This document shows, in pieces, positions 1 through 12,007 of a DNA stretch of 64,000 bases. The stretch lies in assembly GCA_963556495.2 (NCBI GenBank), contig OY747702.1:22146403-22210402 (forward strand). The letters are read 5' to 3'. Position 1 is the stretch's first letter; every line of letters begins with the position of its first letter. The notes beneath the pieces are model-generated. The model was not told the DNA's origin. It was given only the letters and a program-made list of their open reading frames with translations, and searched no databases. The stretch is from Valencia hispanica. Taxonomy: Eukaryota; Chordata; Actinopteri; Cyprinodontiformes; Valenciidae. A program made the position numbers and the translations under genes.

Positions 1-180
1 ACACTAAGTTACATACTTGTGAAGTTCTATTAAAGCTTTGCAAGAGTTATCAAAGTAAACTAAGGTATATTACATAAAAACCACCATAATAAATATTGGA
101 ACTATTGTCCTTGGTTAGATGACATAGAAATAAATGTATTTGCCAAAAATAAACGGTCCAGCATAGGTGTCCTAACCCAA
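1..180. other. Unassigned AT-rich flank
   Basis: No gene, terminal repeat or transposon motif was recognised here. It leads into a decayed Tc1 body and may hold unrecognisable remains of that element. Confidence 0.4.
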
Positions 181-560
181 AAGCATCCCGTCAGTATGAT
201 ACTGCCACCACCGTGTTTCACCTCATGGTGTGCTGAGGGAGATGTACTGTGTTAGTGTCCAACATGCTATTTTTTGCCCTAAGGCAATGCAATAAAATGT
301 TTGATGATAGTTACTGATTATTATGGACTTAATCATCTGATCAGAGCACCGTCTTCCACATGTTTGCTGTTTCCCCTACATGACTTGTGCCAAAGTGCCA
401 AGGTGCAAACAGGACTCCTTTCAGATTTCATTGAAGAATATTTTTCTTCAAACCACTCTTCCACAAAGGACAAATTTGTGGAATGCAGATTTTCCAACAA
501 GACCTCTCAAGAAATCAATTGGTTGGTTAGGGACACAGTGACAGTTTTGAAACTTTTAAC
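181..560 (-). mobile_element. Decayed Tc1-like transposon, internal part
   Basis: Read on the minus strand, this matches the middle of Tc1-type transposase genes of the kind seen better preserved at 5221-6239. Landmarks are the block that normally encodes the GGGSIML stretch (around 200-215) and the region around the first catalytic aspartate (around 335-365). Frames are broken throughout and no terminal inverted repeat is visible. The call rests on the order and spacing of these blocks compared with the intact-ended copies in the window. Confidence 0.7.
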
Positions 561-2584
561 ATCGCAGTGATTCTGAACTCACTTCTGTTGTAGACACACA
601 AATGTATGCAGCTCTTGAACATAATCTTCTCACAGTCCTTAGGTCCTCTGGCCAGGTTATGAAATCCACCCAGGGCCAGGTTACAAAATTCCTCTGTGGT
701 ATCTGCCAGGGAAGGCAGCTTCTTGTTGACAGACGGGCACAGCATTCCTGGACCTTTGCCTTGCCAGCGCACTGCCAGGATCTGAACTGAGGGAGCCATG
801 GAGAGGCTGACTGGCATTTCTTAACACCTATGTGCTTCATCTCTGTGGCAACTCCGAAGCACGTACAGCATTAGTGACATTCCCTGAATGCTGGACTTTC
901 AATCTGAAACGTATGGCCAGTGGTGAGTGCTTCTGGCAAAACGAATGGGAACTAAAAGGTGCAGATCCAGGCATGTGTCTTCTATTTCTTATTAAAGTGT
1001 TGCTAAAAGGCTCGTATGTCTCTGGTCACTTCTCCCTGTTGATAATTATTGTCATAAAGCATCAGTTAAGTCACTGTATCTCCTGTCAGGCCGCACCAGG
1101 ATTAAACTGACCGGCTGAGTTTTAGAGATGTGTTTTTTTTTTGTGGTTCACTTTCATCAGCTGAGGCAGGCTAAGACCCATGCTGGCCCAGTTATGCATT
1201 CTATGTCATGCCAAGGAGGAGAAGTTTGACCCCTTCCCCCATCCTGCTTGCTTCTTCCACAGGGATAGTGTTTTATATGCTCAAGGTGAGTGAAATACCA
1301 CGTTTGCCCAGTGCTTTGCCTCTCGCCTGTTTGAACCATTTGCCACCTACTTCAACATCCTCCTCAAAACAGGTCACATGAATAAAACCATAATGTAGCT
1401 GCTCATCAGTCACCTGGCAACAGATAAGAACACGATACTACTTAGATGCTTTTGCTTCACCTGTATATTTCTTTGTAATATTAGACTACTTGTATGTTAC
1501 ATCTTTTACTAAACACTGCTTTAACATTTAGAACAGCATTGACATGTTGTTCCTTGATCCATTCATATGATTAAACTTCTCAGAATGGTGTATGGCGGGG
1601 TTTATGGACTGAGTTTGGGTGGTGTGGTTTGGGGGCAGGGGGATTGGGCATTGGCAAGTTTCACTGCAGAGAACAAAAAAGACCAGCAAACGTGAGCGAG
1701 TCGCTGACCGCAAAATCAATGTTAAAACACAATGTCCCCATTTGATAATTGTCGTCCTCCAGAGATGAGGTCAGGCTGAAAATGAGCTAAAAAACAAAGT
1801 GGCGATAATGACAGTGGTGTACGACGGAAGCCAGAATGAAAAGGAGATGGCAAGAGGACATGGCAGGATGAAAACGAAAGAGAGAGAATGAAAAGGAGAG
1901 TGGTGAGACAGAGAGGTGGAACTCACTGCTTGGTGTGAGTGAGCATGGGAAATGCGTGGGACTTATGGTCCATCACCAATCTGTTGGGTTTACTATCTAC
2001 ATTAATAAGAATTTATCTGACATGTAGTCAGTGCTTTACTGAAGGAACTTGCACATTTTAACTTCCCTATCAGAATTTTTTTATCACCTGGCTTCTCAAT
2101 CTTATAACAAGAATATACATATTGTCTGTATGCTGTGATTAAAACAGAAGCGAAATTCAATGTTTTTGAAAACAGTATTGGCCAGTAGAACTGATTCTGA
2201 TCATTCTTATCTTCTGGTTCTCAACCTCTCATCTTTCGACTTCATACCTTTTTGAGAATCAATTTGTTGTTTTAAAAATGTGTGTTATTTTAAGTTATGT
2301 CTGGCATACAGAGTCGACTATGACATGCCTGAGTGATAGTCCCAAAGTCTTTGAATATATATATATTTTTTGCTGTAGTCCATCCATCCATTGTGCTCTA
2401 CCTAGTCAAAACTGGGCTTCAGGGACTACAAGTCCAGAAGTAAAACACAAACTCCCCTCTAACTGAGACATTACCTCCCCTGAAGTGAGCTAAAGTCCCT
2501 CCACTCTGTTCTGAATCTACCCTGGGGACTCCTTACAGTGGGACATGCCTAGTGAGCAATGGCCTAAGACTTTGAGGAGTTCAT
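561..2584. other. Unassigned DNA
   Basis: About 2 kb with no recognised coding region, RNA gene or repeat. A purine-rich stretch runs from about 1740 to 1920. Short open frames (up to 96 codons) lack any family signature and overlap each other on both strands, so they are not called. Confidence 0.4.
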
Positions 2585-3612
2585 CTGTTCCACGAACTTG
2601 ACGAAAACCATACTGTTTCCCCTGACTTTATAGTTGACAACTGATTGCAAGGTCCTTGTTGAGCAACATCAAAAGATCTACAATATTCAGAGCCCTCAAG
2701 ATCTTGAAGAAAATCTTCTTCACTACTGGATACCTGATTCTGTGGAGCTTTTTAGCTGCCTGACTGACTTCTGCCATACTAAAAGAGTAACGTTTTCCTG
2801 GAGTGGTCCTTCTACTGTCCAAAAATCCACTGTCTCCACCCCAAGGTAAACACAGCCTGGTCCCTGTATACCGTTTCGGAGTCACTGATAGGTTTTCTAG
2901 AACTTCCTTGAAGTGAAAGGAAAGTCCTTCTCTGTAACATCTCCATATTTTCCCCATGCTCAAGAGTTTACTCTTGCAACCACAAAAGCCACAATACTTT
3001 CTGGCCACCTGGAGTCTAGAAAGTCCTACATGGTTTCTTCTTTAGCTTTACAGGTTCCATCATTGCTGGTGTCTACAAATGGGGCCTGCAATTGATGAAG
3101 CAACAGGCACCAGTACCTTTCAGACCGCAGCTAATGAAAGATGCATCTGGAAAGAAATTACTAAACATGACCCATTTGGATTCCATGTACTCCATGTCAT
3201 CTTCTAAGATTTGTGAGTTGAAGATCCTCCATTTCCTCTGACAGGCATTCCAAGTTTCTGATCACTTGTTGGGTTTCCCAGTTCTGTTTGGCAGCTACCC
3301 TTGCCAGCTGATCAACTCACTACCAGGTGGTGACCAGTTGACAGCTCTGCAGCTGTCTTCACTCGATTAGACCTAATGCTATATGTCTTGTGAAACAATT
3401 ACAAAATCAGTCATAGACCTTTGCCGAAGGCAGCTTGGTGCCAAGTACATTTATGGGGCATATTGTACTAGACTAGAATCATGGTATTTGTTAAGGACAT
3501 TTCAAGCCCACTGCATAAATCCAGTTGCAAAACACCTTCTGTATTCAACTAAGGGAGACCTTCCCTCTCAATCACACTCCTCCAGGTGATTAAATCATTG
3601 TCTAAATGTGTA
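2585..3612 (-). pseudogene. Old Rex3/RTE LINE, 3' portion of a split copy
   Basis: The minus strand resembles the Rex3-type LINE at 47560-50880. Near 2590-2640 it matches the reverse-transcriptase segment that in the good copy reads CGFRPGRGT. At 2700-2860 it matches the linker before the RT, including a VKK block. At 3310-3600 it matches the end of the endonuclease, around the STDHYLV and TWHQD blocks. A minus-strand frame of 126 codons (2628-3008) is a surviving stretch, but overall there are many stops and frameshifts. The match stops abruptly near 3612, exactly where the L2/SINE block begins, and resumes at about 6655, so this is one element split by later insertions. Confidence 0.7.
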
Positions 3613-3624
3613 AATGGCAAATGG

Positions 3625-4704
3625 GCTGTACTTGAATTCAATTCAATTTTTCAATTCAGTTTATTTATATAGCGCCAATTCACAACAGATGTCATCTCAA
3701 GGCACTTAACAAGAAGTCATTTCAATACATTTATACAAACATTCCAATCAGTTAAAAAGTTTCCTATTTAAGGAATCCCAGCAGATTGCGTCAGTCATTG
3801 GCGTGAGGTTGGGCCCCATTGATGCAGACTTTCCAACCACAGCAATCCTTCAGCAATCCCTCATACTGAGCAAGCATGTAGCGACGGTGGAGAGGAAAAA
3901 CTCCCCTTTAACAGGAAGAAACCTCCAACATAACCAGGCTCAGTAGGAGCGGCCATCTGCCACGACCGTCTGGGGGTTTGAGAAGACAGAGCAGAGACAC
4001 AGAAGGAACAGAAGATCTGATATAAGAGAACTTTCTATGTTACAGAAAGTAAAAAGTTAATAACAGGACACAGTGGATGTTCAGTTACTGGGAGGATCAT
4101 CCCAGTCGATGCCCCCCGTCCAACAGGGCATTGCAGCCAAGCAGGATACCAGACCAGGTATATCTTCTATGGAGAGAAAAACACTGAGAGAAAACAAAGT
4201 TAACAGTCGAAATAACTGAATGAACTGTAATACAACTGGAGAGTCGTAGGAGAAAAGGAAGTAGCAGAGTGAAGAAAATTGGTAAGTCTGTCCTCCAGCA
4301 GTCTAAGCCTATAGCAGCATAACTACAGAGATAGCTCAGGATGACCTAAGCCACTCTAACTATAAGCTTTATCAAAAAGGAAAGTTTTAAGCCTGGCCTT
4401 AAAAGTAAACAGAGTGTCACCCTCACGGACTAAAGCTGGGAGCTGGTTCCACAGGAGAGGAGCCTGATAACTAAAAGATCTGCCTCCCATTCTACTTTTA
4501 GAAATCCTAGGAACTACAAGTAAACCTGCAGTCTGAGAGCGAAGGGCTCTGTTAGGAACATAAGGAACAATTAGATCTCTGATGTATGATGGAGCTTGAT
4601 TATTAAGGGCTTTGTATGTAAGAAGAAGGATCTTAAATTCTATTCTGGATTTAACAGGGAGCCAATTAAGGGAAGCTAAAACAGGAGAAATGTGATCTCT
4701 CTTT
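3625..4704 (-). pseudogene. L2-clade LINE, 5'-truncated 3' end
   Basis: The minus-strand frame 4356-4730 (124 codons, ending FDKAYS) is the conserved C-terminal part of L2-type LINE polyproteins. It contains RDHISPVLASLNWLPVKSR, then a LLLTYKALN block and a PLLWNQLP block. The reverse-transcriptase core is absent, so the copy is strongly 5' truncated, as is usual for LINEs. The 3' UTR runs from 4355 down to a tail rich in ATTCA-type repeats near 3640-3660. It abuts a SINE on its 5' side and sits inside the old Rex3. The few hundred bases of UTR hold no other gene. Confidence 0.8.
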
Positions 4705-5003
4705 TTAATATTCATCAAATAGTGCTTCATCTAATCTTGAGGATCTCAACGCACTTTACACTACATTCAGTCATGTAAACATGCATACACACATTCACAC
4801 AGTGGTGATGGTAAACTACCTAGTAGCCACAGCAGCCCAAGGGCACACTGAAAGTAGCAAGCTGCCATACAATGGTGCCACCTGGTCCTCTGACCACCAT
4901 CAGTAGGCAAGGCGGTGTTGTTTCTTGCCCATGGACACAACGACTTAGACCGACAGTGCAAAGGCTCGAACTGGCAACCCTCTGGTTACAGGACGAACTC
5001 CTA
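4705..5003 (-). mobile_element. tRNA-derived SINE, body and tail (split by Tc1)
   Basis: On the minus strand the right-hand part reads as a tRNA-like head: a B-box-like AGTTCGAGCC at about 4950-4975, with the A-box region on the other side of the inserted Tc1 (6611-6650). A body and a tail ending in an AAGTGCGTTGAG-like segment near 4745 follow. This arrangement is a common teleost SINE type. The Tc1 at 5004-6608 lies between its two halves, with TA at each end. Confidence 0.7.
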
Positions 5004-6608
5004 CAGTGGCTTGCAAAAGTATTCGGTCCCCTTCAACTTTTCCACATTTTGTCACATTACAGCCACAAACATGAATCAATTTTATTGGAATTCCACGTGA
5101 AAGACCAATACAAAGTGGTGTACACATGAGAAGTGGAATGAAAACCATACATGATTCCAAACATTTTTTACAAATAAATAACTGAAAAGTGGGGTGTGCG
5201 TAATTATTCAGCCCCCTGAGTCAATACTTTGCAGAACCACCTTTTGCTGCACTTACAGCTGCCAGTCTTTTAGGGTATGTCTCTACCAGCTTTGCACATC
5301 TACAGACTGAAATTCTTCCCCATTCTTCTTTGCAAAACAGCTCCAGCTCAGTCAGATTAGATGGACAGTGTTTGTGAACAGTAGTTTTCAGATCTTGCCA
5401 CAGATTCTCGATTGGATTTAGATCTGGACTTTGACTGGGCCATTCTAACACATGGATATGTTTTGTTTTAAACCATTCCATTGTTACCCTGGCTTTATGT
5501 TTAGGGTCGTTGTCCTGCTGGAAGGTGAACCTCCGCCCCAGTCTCAAGTCTTTTGCAGACTCCAAGAGGTTTTCTTCCAAGATTGCTCTGTATTTGGCTC
5601 CATCCATCTTCCCATCAACTCTGACCAGCTTCCCTGTTCCTGCTGAAGAGAAACACCCCTAGAGCATGATGCTGCCACCACCATATTTGACAGTGGGGAT
5701 GGTGTGTTCAGAGTGATGTGCACTGTTAGTTTTCCGCCACACATAGCGTTTTGCATTTTGGCCAAAAAGTTCGATTTTGGTCTCATCTGACCAGAGCACC
5801 TTCTTCCACATGTGTGCTGTGTCCCCCACATGGCTTGTGGCAAACTGCAAACGGGACTTCTTATGGTTTTCTTTAACAATGGCTTTCTTCTTGCTACTCT
5901 TCCATAAAGGGCAACTTTGTGCAGTGCACCACTAATAGTTGTCCTATGGACAGATTCCGCCACCTGAGCTGTAGATCTCTGCAGCTTTTCCAGAGTCACC
6001 ATGGGCCTCTTGGCTGCATTTCTGATCAGCGCTCTCCTTGTTTGGCCTGTGAGTTTAGGTGGACGGCCTTGTCTTGGTAGGTTTACAGTTGTGCCATACT
6101 CCTTCCATTTCTGAATGATCGCTTGAACAGTGCTCCGTGGGATGTTCAAGGCTTGGGAAATCTTTTTGTAGCCTAAGCCTGCTTTAAATTTCTCAATAAC
6201 TTTATCCCTGACCTTTCTGGTGTGTTCTTTGGACTTCATGGTGTTGTTGCTCCCAATATTCTCTTAGACAATCTCTGAGGCCGTCACAGGGCAGCTGTAT
6301 TTGTACTGACATTAGATTACACACAGGTGCACTCTATTTTGTCATTAGCACTCATCAGACAATGTCTATGGGCAACTGACTGCACTCAGACCAAAGGGGG
6401 CTGAATAATTATGCACACCCCACTTTTCAGTTATTTATTTGTAAAAAATGTTTGGAATCATGTATGATTTCCGTTCCACTTCTCACGTGTACACCACTTT
6501 GTATTGGTCTTTCACGTGGAATTCCAATAAAATGGATTCATGTTTGTGGCTGTAATGTGACAAAATGTGGAAAAGTTCAAGGGGGCCGAATACTTTTGCA
6601 AGCCACTG
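5004..6608 (-). mobile_element. Tc1-like transposon, complete ends
   Basis: The element is 1605 bp, flanked by TA at 5002-5003 and 6609-6610. Both ends begin CAGTGGCTTGCAAAAGTATT when read inward, and the terminal inverted repeats extend about 220 bp to the CCCCACTTTTCAG block. It carries one transposase reading frame on the minus strand. It is inserted in a tRNA-derived SINE whose halves join cleanly if the element and one TA are removed. It is very similar to the copy at 28499-30084, in opposite orientation. Confidence 0.95.
5221..6239 (-). pseudogene. Tc1-like DD34E transposase, frameshifted
   Basis: Cut-and-paste transposase that would bind its inverted repeats through two N-terminal helix-turn-helix domains and cut with a DD34E site. 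The start MKSKEHTRKVRDKVIEKF is at 6239. The HTH region includes KKISQALNIPRSTVQAIIQ, and GRPPKL is the linker between the two DNA-binding domains. The first aspartate is in WSDETK, the second in QQDNDPKH, and the glutamate in NPIENLW. There are exactly 34 residues between the second D and the E. Two lesions are seen. The first is a one-base loss in an A run near 5870-5875, compared with the copy at 28499. The second is a TAG at 5659-5661 where that copy has a tryptophan codon (MLWGCF). All catalytic residues survive, so this is a recent casualty that cannot make a full protein. Confidence 0.93.
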
Positions 6609-6610
6609 TA

Positions 6611-6650
6611 CCTCCCGAACCACTGCCACTCTGTATCCAATCACCCATGA
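6611..6650 (-). mobile_element. tRNA-derived SINE, 5' head fragment
   Basis: This is the head half of the SINE at 4705-5003. On the minus strand it contains a TGGTTCGGGAGG-like A-box region that completes the tRNA-like promoter once the Tc1 is removed. The outer boundary is approximate. Confidence 0.6.
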
Positions 6651-6654
6651 GCTC

Positions 6655-7135
6655 AATAAAAACACCAGATTGCACACCACTCTGGACACCATCCAGGGAC
6701 TCAAAACTGTCTGGGTAATGTGACCTGGTGTTCAGCACACAAGCACAAACAGAACCTTTACTCCTGCAACCTGATGCCCCAAAGAGGCCACCCTTTAAAC
6801 CACTGTAGAAAACGGCAACACCAAAGCTGGAGTGACAGAGAGTGTAGAAACACTACAGTAGTTGGGTTCCAGAGTCTTATTGGTAATGCTCAACCTCACA
6901 CACTAACTTGGGCTTCTTTCCTCTGAATCAGCAAGCCCAGACCCCCCACTCTTGCCAGCATGTGTGCCTGCTGTAGTTGTAGTTGAGTATGTTGTGGCAC
7001 CCAACATTAAACACTATTCTTACAGGTAGTGAGTCCATGAGGAGTCAGCCTCCTGCTGCCTTTTCAGGCCCAGTCTGGTTAAGCTACAGGAGCCAAGACT
7101 TGACCACCAGAAACTTGTTTCATTGAAATTTTTGT
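6655..7135 (-). pseudogene. Old Rex3/RTE LINE, 5' portion of a split copy
   Basis: On the minus strand this aligns by eye with the 5' region and early endonuclease of the Rex3 copy at 47560-50880. Landmarks are the GTTTGTGCTTACGCG block (here near 6735-6755), the block around GTGCGAGGTTGAG (here near 6890) and the 5' leader near 7030-7110. It continues where the 2585-3612 segment stops, with only about 70-100 bases missing, so the two form one copy interrupted by the L2/SINE/Tc1 block. It is heavily decayed and has no open frame. Confidence 0.65.
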
Positions 7136-7174
7136 CCGTTTTTTTTTTGCGTAATAGCTCAAGGTCACCCAGAA

Positions 7175-7720
7175 TGGATGAAAAAGCATCTTTCAAATCT
7201 TGCCACAGATTCTTAGTTAAATTTTGGCCTAAACCTTAACTTGGCTATAACACGTTAGTATATTTTGATCTAACTCCTTTCCATCATAGCTCATCATAGC
7301 TGGCTGTAGGTTTAGGATTATTACCCTTCTAGCGAACTACTAGGACTTTAGCAACCTCTGACTGTTTTCTTAAAAGCATTTCATAGCATACTGTTCCCAT
7401 TACCTTGTTTCACTATAAAAATCAGTGTGCTCAGGGTGGTGTGCATTGTTAGTAAATATCAACACAGATCTTTGCATGTGGGCCACAAAGATCAGTGTTG
7501 ATCTCCTCTGACCCGATTACCTTCTTCCACATGTTTGATATGTCATATGCAAGGCTTGGGACAAACTGCAAACAAGACTTCCGACAGAATTCTTGCAACA
7601 ATGTTTTTTTAAAATCCCACTCTTTGATAAATGCCACATTTGTGGCGAGCATGACTAATAGATTTCCTGTCAACAGATTCTGCCTTCTGAGCGGCATATC
7701 TCTGTAGCTCCTTCAAATTT
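7175..7720 (-). mobile_element. Decayed Tc1-like transposon
   Basis: Minus-strand blocks match Tc1 transposase from the HTH/linker (around 7690-7715) back through the segment normally reading [15 protein letters not shown] (around 7510-7580) to the NPIENLWQDL region (near 7190-7215). Frames are scrambled and the inverted repeats are gone. An 82-codon surviving frame runs 7449-7697. Confidence 0.75.
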
Positions 7721-8944
7721 AATATTATCATCCGTAAAAAACCTAAAAGAATTATTCCTTTTCCTTCCCCTTCACAACATGTACGACTTTATGTTGGGCT
7801 ATCTGGTTGTAACAAGCCTAAGAAGGAACATTAGGACATTTTATATGCCTGAATGATTCATGGTTGTGAGTTAAATTGCTTTACAAGTAAAAAAAAGTAG
7901 AGGGCTTAAATTCAAATATATGGTTTTAAACTATGTCAAGAGGCGGACAAAAAAATCAGTGCTGCTTGAACTGCACCAGTAGAGGGCAAAAGCTGGTCAT
8001 AAACCATTGTGGACAGCACATAGCGTCTATGGAGCTCAGATGCATTTGCACATAAAACCACACACACACAAAAGCGATGGTGTGCATCAAGCGCAGATGC
8101 ACAAAACCACCTACACATTCTGTTAAGTTATGAAGTAAGCATACATCTACCCTACCACTACATAACTCAGGGACAATATTAAAGATATGCATAGTTGAGA
8201 TCAGTGGGACTGGATAAATCCATACCTAAAACCTTCACACAAGTAACATTAGCGTTGGATTTACAATGTCTTCTGTATTCTGGACTATAATATGTTTTTT
8301 GTGTGGCTTTTTTGTTGTCAAACTTATTCTTACTGGTTTTGACTGTATGTGGTTTTATATCTGACATTTTTAGGTTAATGTCATGTCTGATGTGATGGAG
8401 CCTTCATGAGGTTTGAAAAAAGCCAGTCCAGTCATCGTATTCTCCAGTGGTGGTACAGGGTGCCGCACTGTGAAGACAGCTTTGCTCAAGCAGGACAGTC
8501 AAAGGAGGCTGTTAGACACAGCAGCATGTTATTACACTGTATTTATCGTATGCGGTTTCATCGAGGTAAGCCCTGTTGCTCTGTGCCTGCGCAGCTAAGC
8601 TTGTGCCAAGTTTTTATGCCTTCCTATATATTTGTGCAGAGATGCAAGACATAGATGGTTTAGGTCAGCTGTTGTCAAACCCATGCTGAGAGACACAGAG
8701 CCGCTGAGGTCCATGACGTGTGCTGTTATTGCATGCGTGTGTACTTTTATATGGCTTTAATTACAGCCTGTGAACACAGACAGACTTGTTTATTCTGTTA
8801 CATAGTATGCACTGAGGCCTGGTTGGCACCACAAGCACACGTGCCCCACACACTCGCTCAGTCCTACACGGATTAGTAGTAGTAGTAAAAGTCCCTCTTC
8901 TGGATGGGACAGGTTGTACCAGACAATAAAGCATGTCTCATCTA
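7721..8944. other. Unassigned DNA
   Basis: No transposon body or gene was recognised. There are short CA-rich patches near 8060. Two overlapping plus-strand frames at 8406-8654 have no family motif and are not called. Confidence 0.4.
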
Positions 8945-9900
8945 CAGTGTCTTACAGAAGCATTTATATTCCTGGATCTCTTCCATTTTGTCACTCGGCA
9001 ACTAAAACCTTCCACAAATTTTATTGGGATTGTATGTGATAGAAGTACATAATTGTAAAGTGGAAGAAAATGCACACGAAGGCATCAGTGGTTTGACAAA
9101 TATAACTTATAAAGTATAGTGTGCATTTGCATTCAGGCCGCCTGAGGCAATACTTTGTCAATCCACTATTTGCTGAAATTACAGTATTACATAGCCTACA
9201 TGTATTTGTTTGTAATCTATCTAGATCAGTTTTGCACATTATTGCTAATTGTTCTTTGTACAATGGATCATACTCAGTGAGACTGGATGGATAATGTCTG
9301 TGAACATTATTTTTCAAGTCTTGCCATAGTCTCTCAATTATATTTAGGTCTTATCTTTGAAGGGAACATTCTAACATGTTTAAGCTTCAATCACAACTAT
9401 TCTATTATAGCTTCAGGTATTTGATTAGTGTAGTTGTCCTGTTGGGAGGGTAAGCTCGGTTACAATCTCAAGTTCTTTGCAAGCTCTCTCAGGTTTTCTT
9501 CCAGGAAAACCCTCTGTTTAGCTCCATTTTCCAATTAACTGTGACCAACTGTCCTCTCCATGTAGATAGAACGCATGCCCTCAGGATGATGCTACCATGC
9601 TTCCACTGGAGAGAGTGTATTCAGGGTAAAGTGCTGAGTTAGTTTTCTACCATATATAATGTCTTATTATGGCTTTCTTTAAGTAACCACTTTCTTCTTG
9701 TTGCTTTTACATAAAATCATGGTTTGTAGCATGGGCAACTAGAGTCTATGACCTGTCAACCTGTCATTTCTCTTCCTTTTCACACCAGCTGGCTACTTTG
9801 TTTAGGTCTATTACATAAAATTCAGACAAAATACTTGAACATTTTTGGTTGTAATGTGACAAAAGGTAAAAACATTCAGGGATTATCCCAAAACACTGAT
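8945..9900 (-). mobile_element. Decayed Tc1-like transposon with left terminus
   Basis: It starts with TA then CAGTGTCTTACAGAAGCA, a diverged form of the CAGTGCCTTGCAAAAG terminus. Repeat sequence follows (TTTATTGGGAT and TTGTAAAGTGGAAG blocks), then minus-strand transposase remains (block equivalent to LFCKEEW near 9240, WQDLK near 9310). The right repeat survives as GGTTGTAATGTGACAAAA near 9850. Total length is about 0.95 kb against 1.6 kb for intact copies, so there are large internal deletions. Confidence 0.8.
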
Positions 9901-12007
9901 AACTATTTCCAATAACTCAGTTTCTTCATATCTATCTGAATGCAAAGTATTGTGACAAACAAGCTTTACAGCACTGTCTCTCATCATTTCGTGAAATAAA
10001 TAACATATTTGTCTACTCAGCAGGCATTAGGCACATTAAAATTTTCCAGAATTGCTTGGGGCAAGTTGTATTCTAATTCGTCCAGCTTAAACAAACAGGC
10101 TATTTAAAGGACATGAGCCTAAACATAAGCTGCTTTATTTTGAGTGGACGAAGAAGGTATAAATAGACTTTGAATAGTGCAACAAGTAAATGCTTCATGT
10201 GAAATGGTTGGCGTTACATCATTGCCTGTGAGAGTGAAGTTCTGGAGAGGCACTGCGCTCTTTGGGCCAGCCATTATGGTTTGTACTAATGTTCTGGTTT
10301 CACAATCCAAACATTCTCAGAGCTGTTATTTGGTCTGTTTTTTTCCTCTTGCTCAGTAATTTGGCTTCTTTTTTTCAGCAGAGAAAAGCTGTCAACATGA
10401 AGTAGAAGCCACTTAAAGTGGAAGACATAAAAGGGATAAGAGGAGGAAATGAAGTATAGAAGACAAATGTATAGTTTAAGAGTCCCCCCTGTATGTTGAC
10501 ATTTCAACCATGATAACTTTTGAAATGTCTCTGTAGACATTATTCTACAAATGCATAATATTCACATCACTGCTGCACAAAAAACTGTCTTTTAGTGCCT
10601 GGAAAGAAAGAGATGTTTGATTCAACCTTGAAATCAGCATAATAGTAAGGTGTTTCTCCTTAAAGACAGCCAGAGGTCTGCAAGGCTGCTGGTAATGTAG
10701 CGTCCACCATGTGGTTTACACTGCAACTCATCATTACTGTTGGCTTGAGTTGGCGCTGCTGAAATTACTTGTATAAAATATCTGTGCTGCCGTAAGTGGT
10801 TCCAACTGGTAGCTTAATCACAGGACAAACCATCATGCATCTCTCCTGCATTTATCTTCTGTCAGGAAGAGCTCCTGCTCTTTTTCAGATGCAGACCAGT
10901 ATGAACAGCATCAGCATCTTTTTAAAGCCAGGCTTGAGTGTCTACGTTTTCCATGGCTGGGACATTGCTGCCTTTTTTTAAACCAAAGTTAGGCTGTAGC
11001 ACAGAAAAATGAGCTGGTGTCCCACCTATAGCAGACAGGAGTCGAGTCAAGCTGTGACATAGATAAGGAGCAAGTTTGAACATCTGTAGTTGTTTACAGA
11101 GAAGAGGAGCCGTCCTGGAACAAAGTCTTTAGTCCGTTGCAACCTGTTAAAAACTCACAGCATAGTGTTGCCGTTCATAACAACTTCAATGTTTGAGTTG
11201 GTCTGTGGCAATAGCCTTCTGATGTAAAACACAAGTGGCAAACCTGAAACTGTTGCATGTATCTGTCCACATTAGTTATCTGATGAGACAGTAAAATAAA
11301 ATTAACTTATCACTATAATTCCTTGGCAGCAAGATAGGCTAAACATTTTCTACTTTGCAGTAGATGTTTCACATAGGAAGGTCATTGGACCAATGCTTTC
11401 TAATTTGTAACTGATTATAGGCCTAGGCTTCTACACATAAACTATTCAGAAGTGATTACTTATTACTTAATGTCTTGTAAAAATGTGTATGATTATTAAA
11501 CCCGAATAAGCTGTTTGTAATACTTTTTAACTGTGTGTATTGAAAAACTCAAGATGAGCAAAGATAACTAAGCATGTTAAGTTACTGTCAGAGAGGGCGG
11601 ACCTTTTCACAAAATTCAGGGTTGACAACAACCGCGCTGAGGGTGTTACTGCAGGAGCTTGTCTGAAAGAGGGTTTTGAAGAAATCTGCCGAGAGTGTAA
11701 CATTTTATATCTTACTAAACAGATCCATGAGCTCAGTCTAAATAGCAGCCTAAATGCAAACTTAGCTATGTTTTGTGAATACGGCCATCTGTTGGTTTAA
11801 TAATTGTTAACAACAATGTGGCTGCTAGCATGCATTGGTAGCTAATGCTAACCGCAAGCTACCGGGCTAATGGGGTTAACACGTGTTTAGTTTCAGAGGT
11901 CATTGTTGTATTTTGATCAATACTGTAACGCTATATATACTTTACTATGCAGCTTTTAGCATTAATTTACTAATGTGAGTTGTCATCTTGCTCTCCCAAA
12001 GACTTCC
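9901..12007. other. Unassigned DNA
   Basis: About 2.1 kb with no recognised gene or repeat. The stretch at 11677-11697 is an exact 21-base match to a segment inside the solo LTR at 12227-12247 (see findings). The rest is ordinary AT-rich single-copy-looking sequence. Confidence 0.4.
12003..12007. other. 5-bp target duplication, left (CTTCC)
   Basis: CTTCC here and again at 12659-12663 flanks the solo LTR, as expected for integrase-mediated insertion. Confidence 0.8.

Noticed and set aside
4940..5003. tRNA-like B box suggesting a tRNA gene
   Set aside because: It is part of a SINE head. No full cloverleaf can be formed and the sequence continues into a SINE body.
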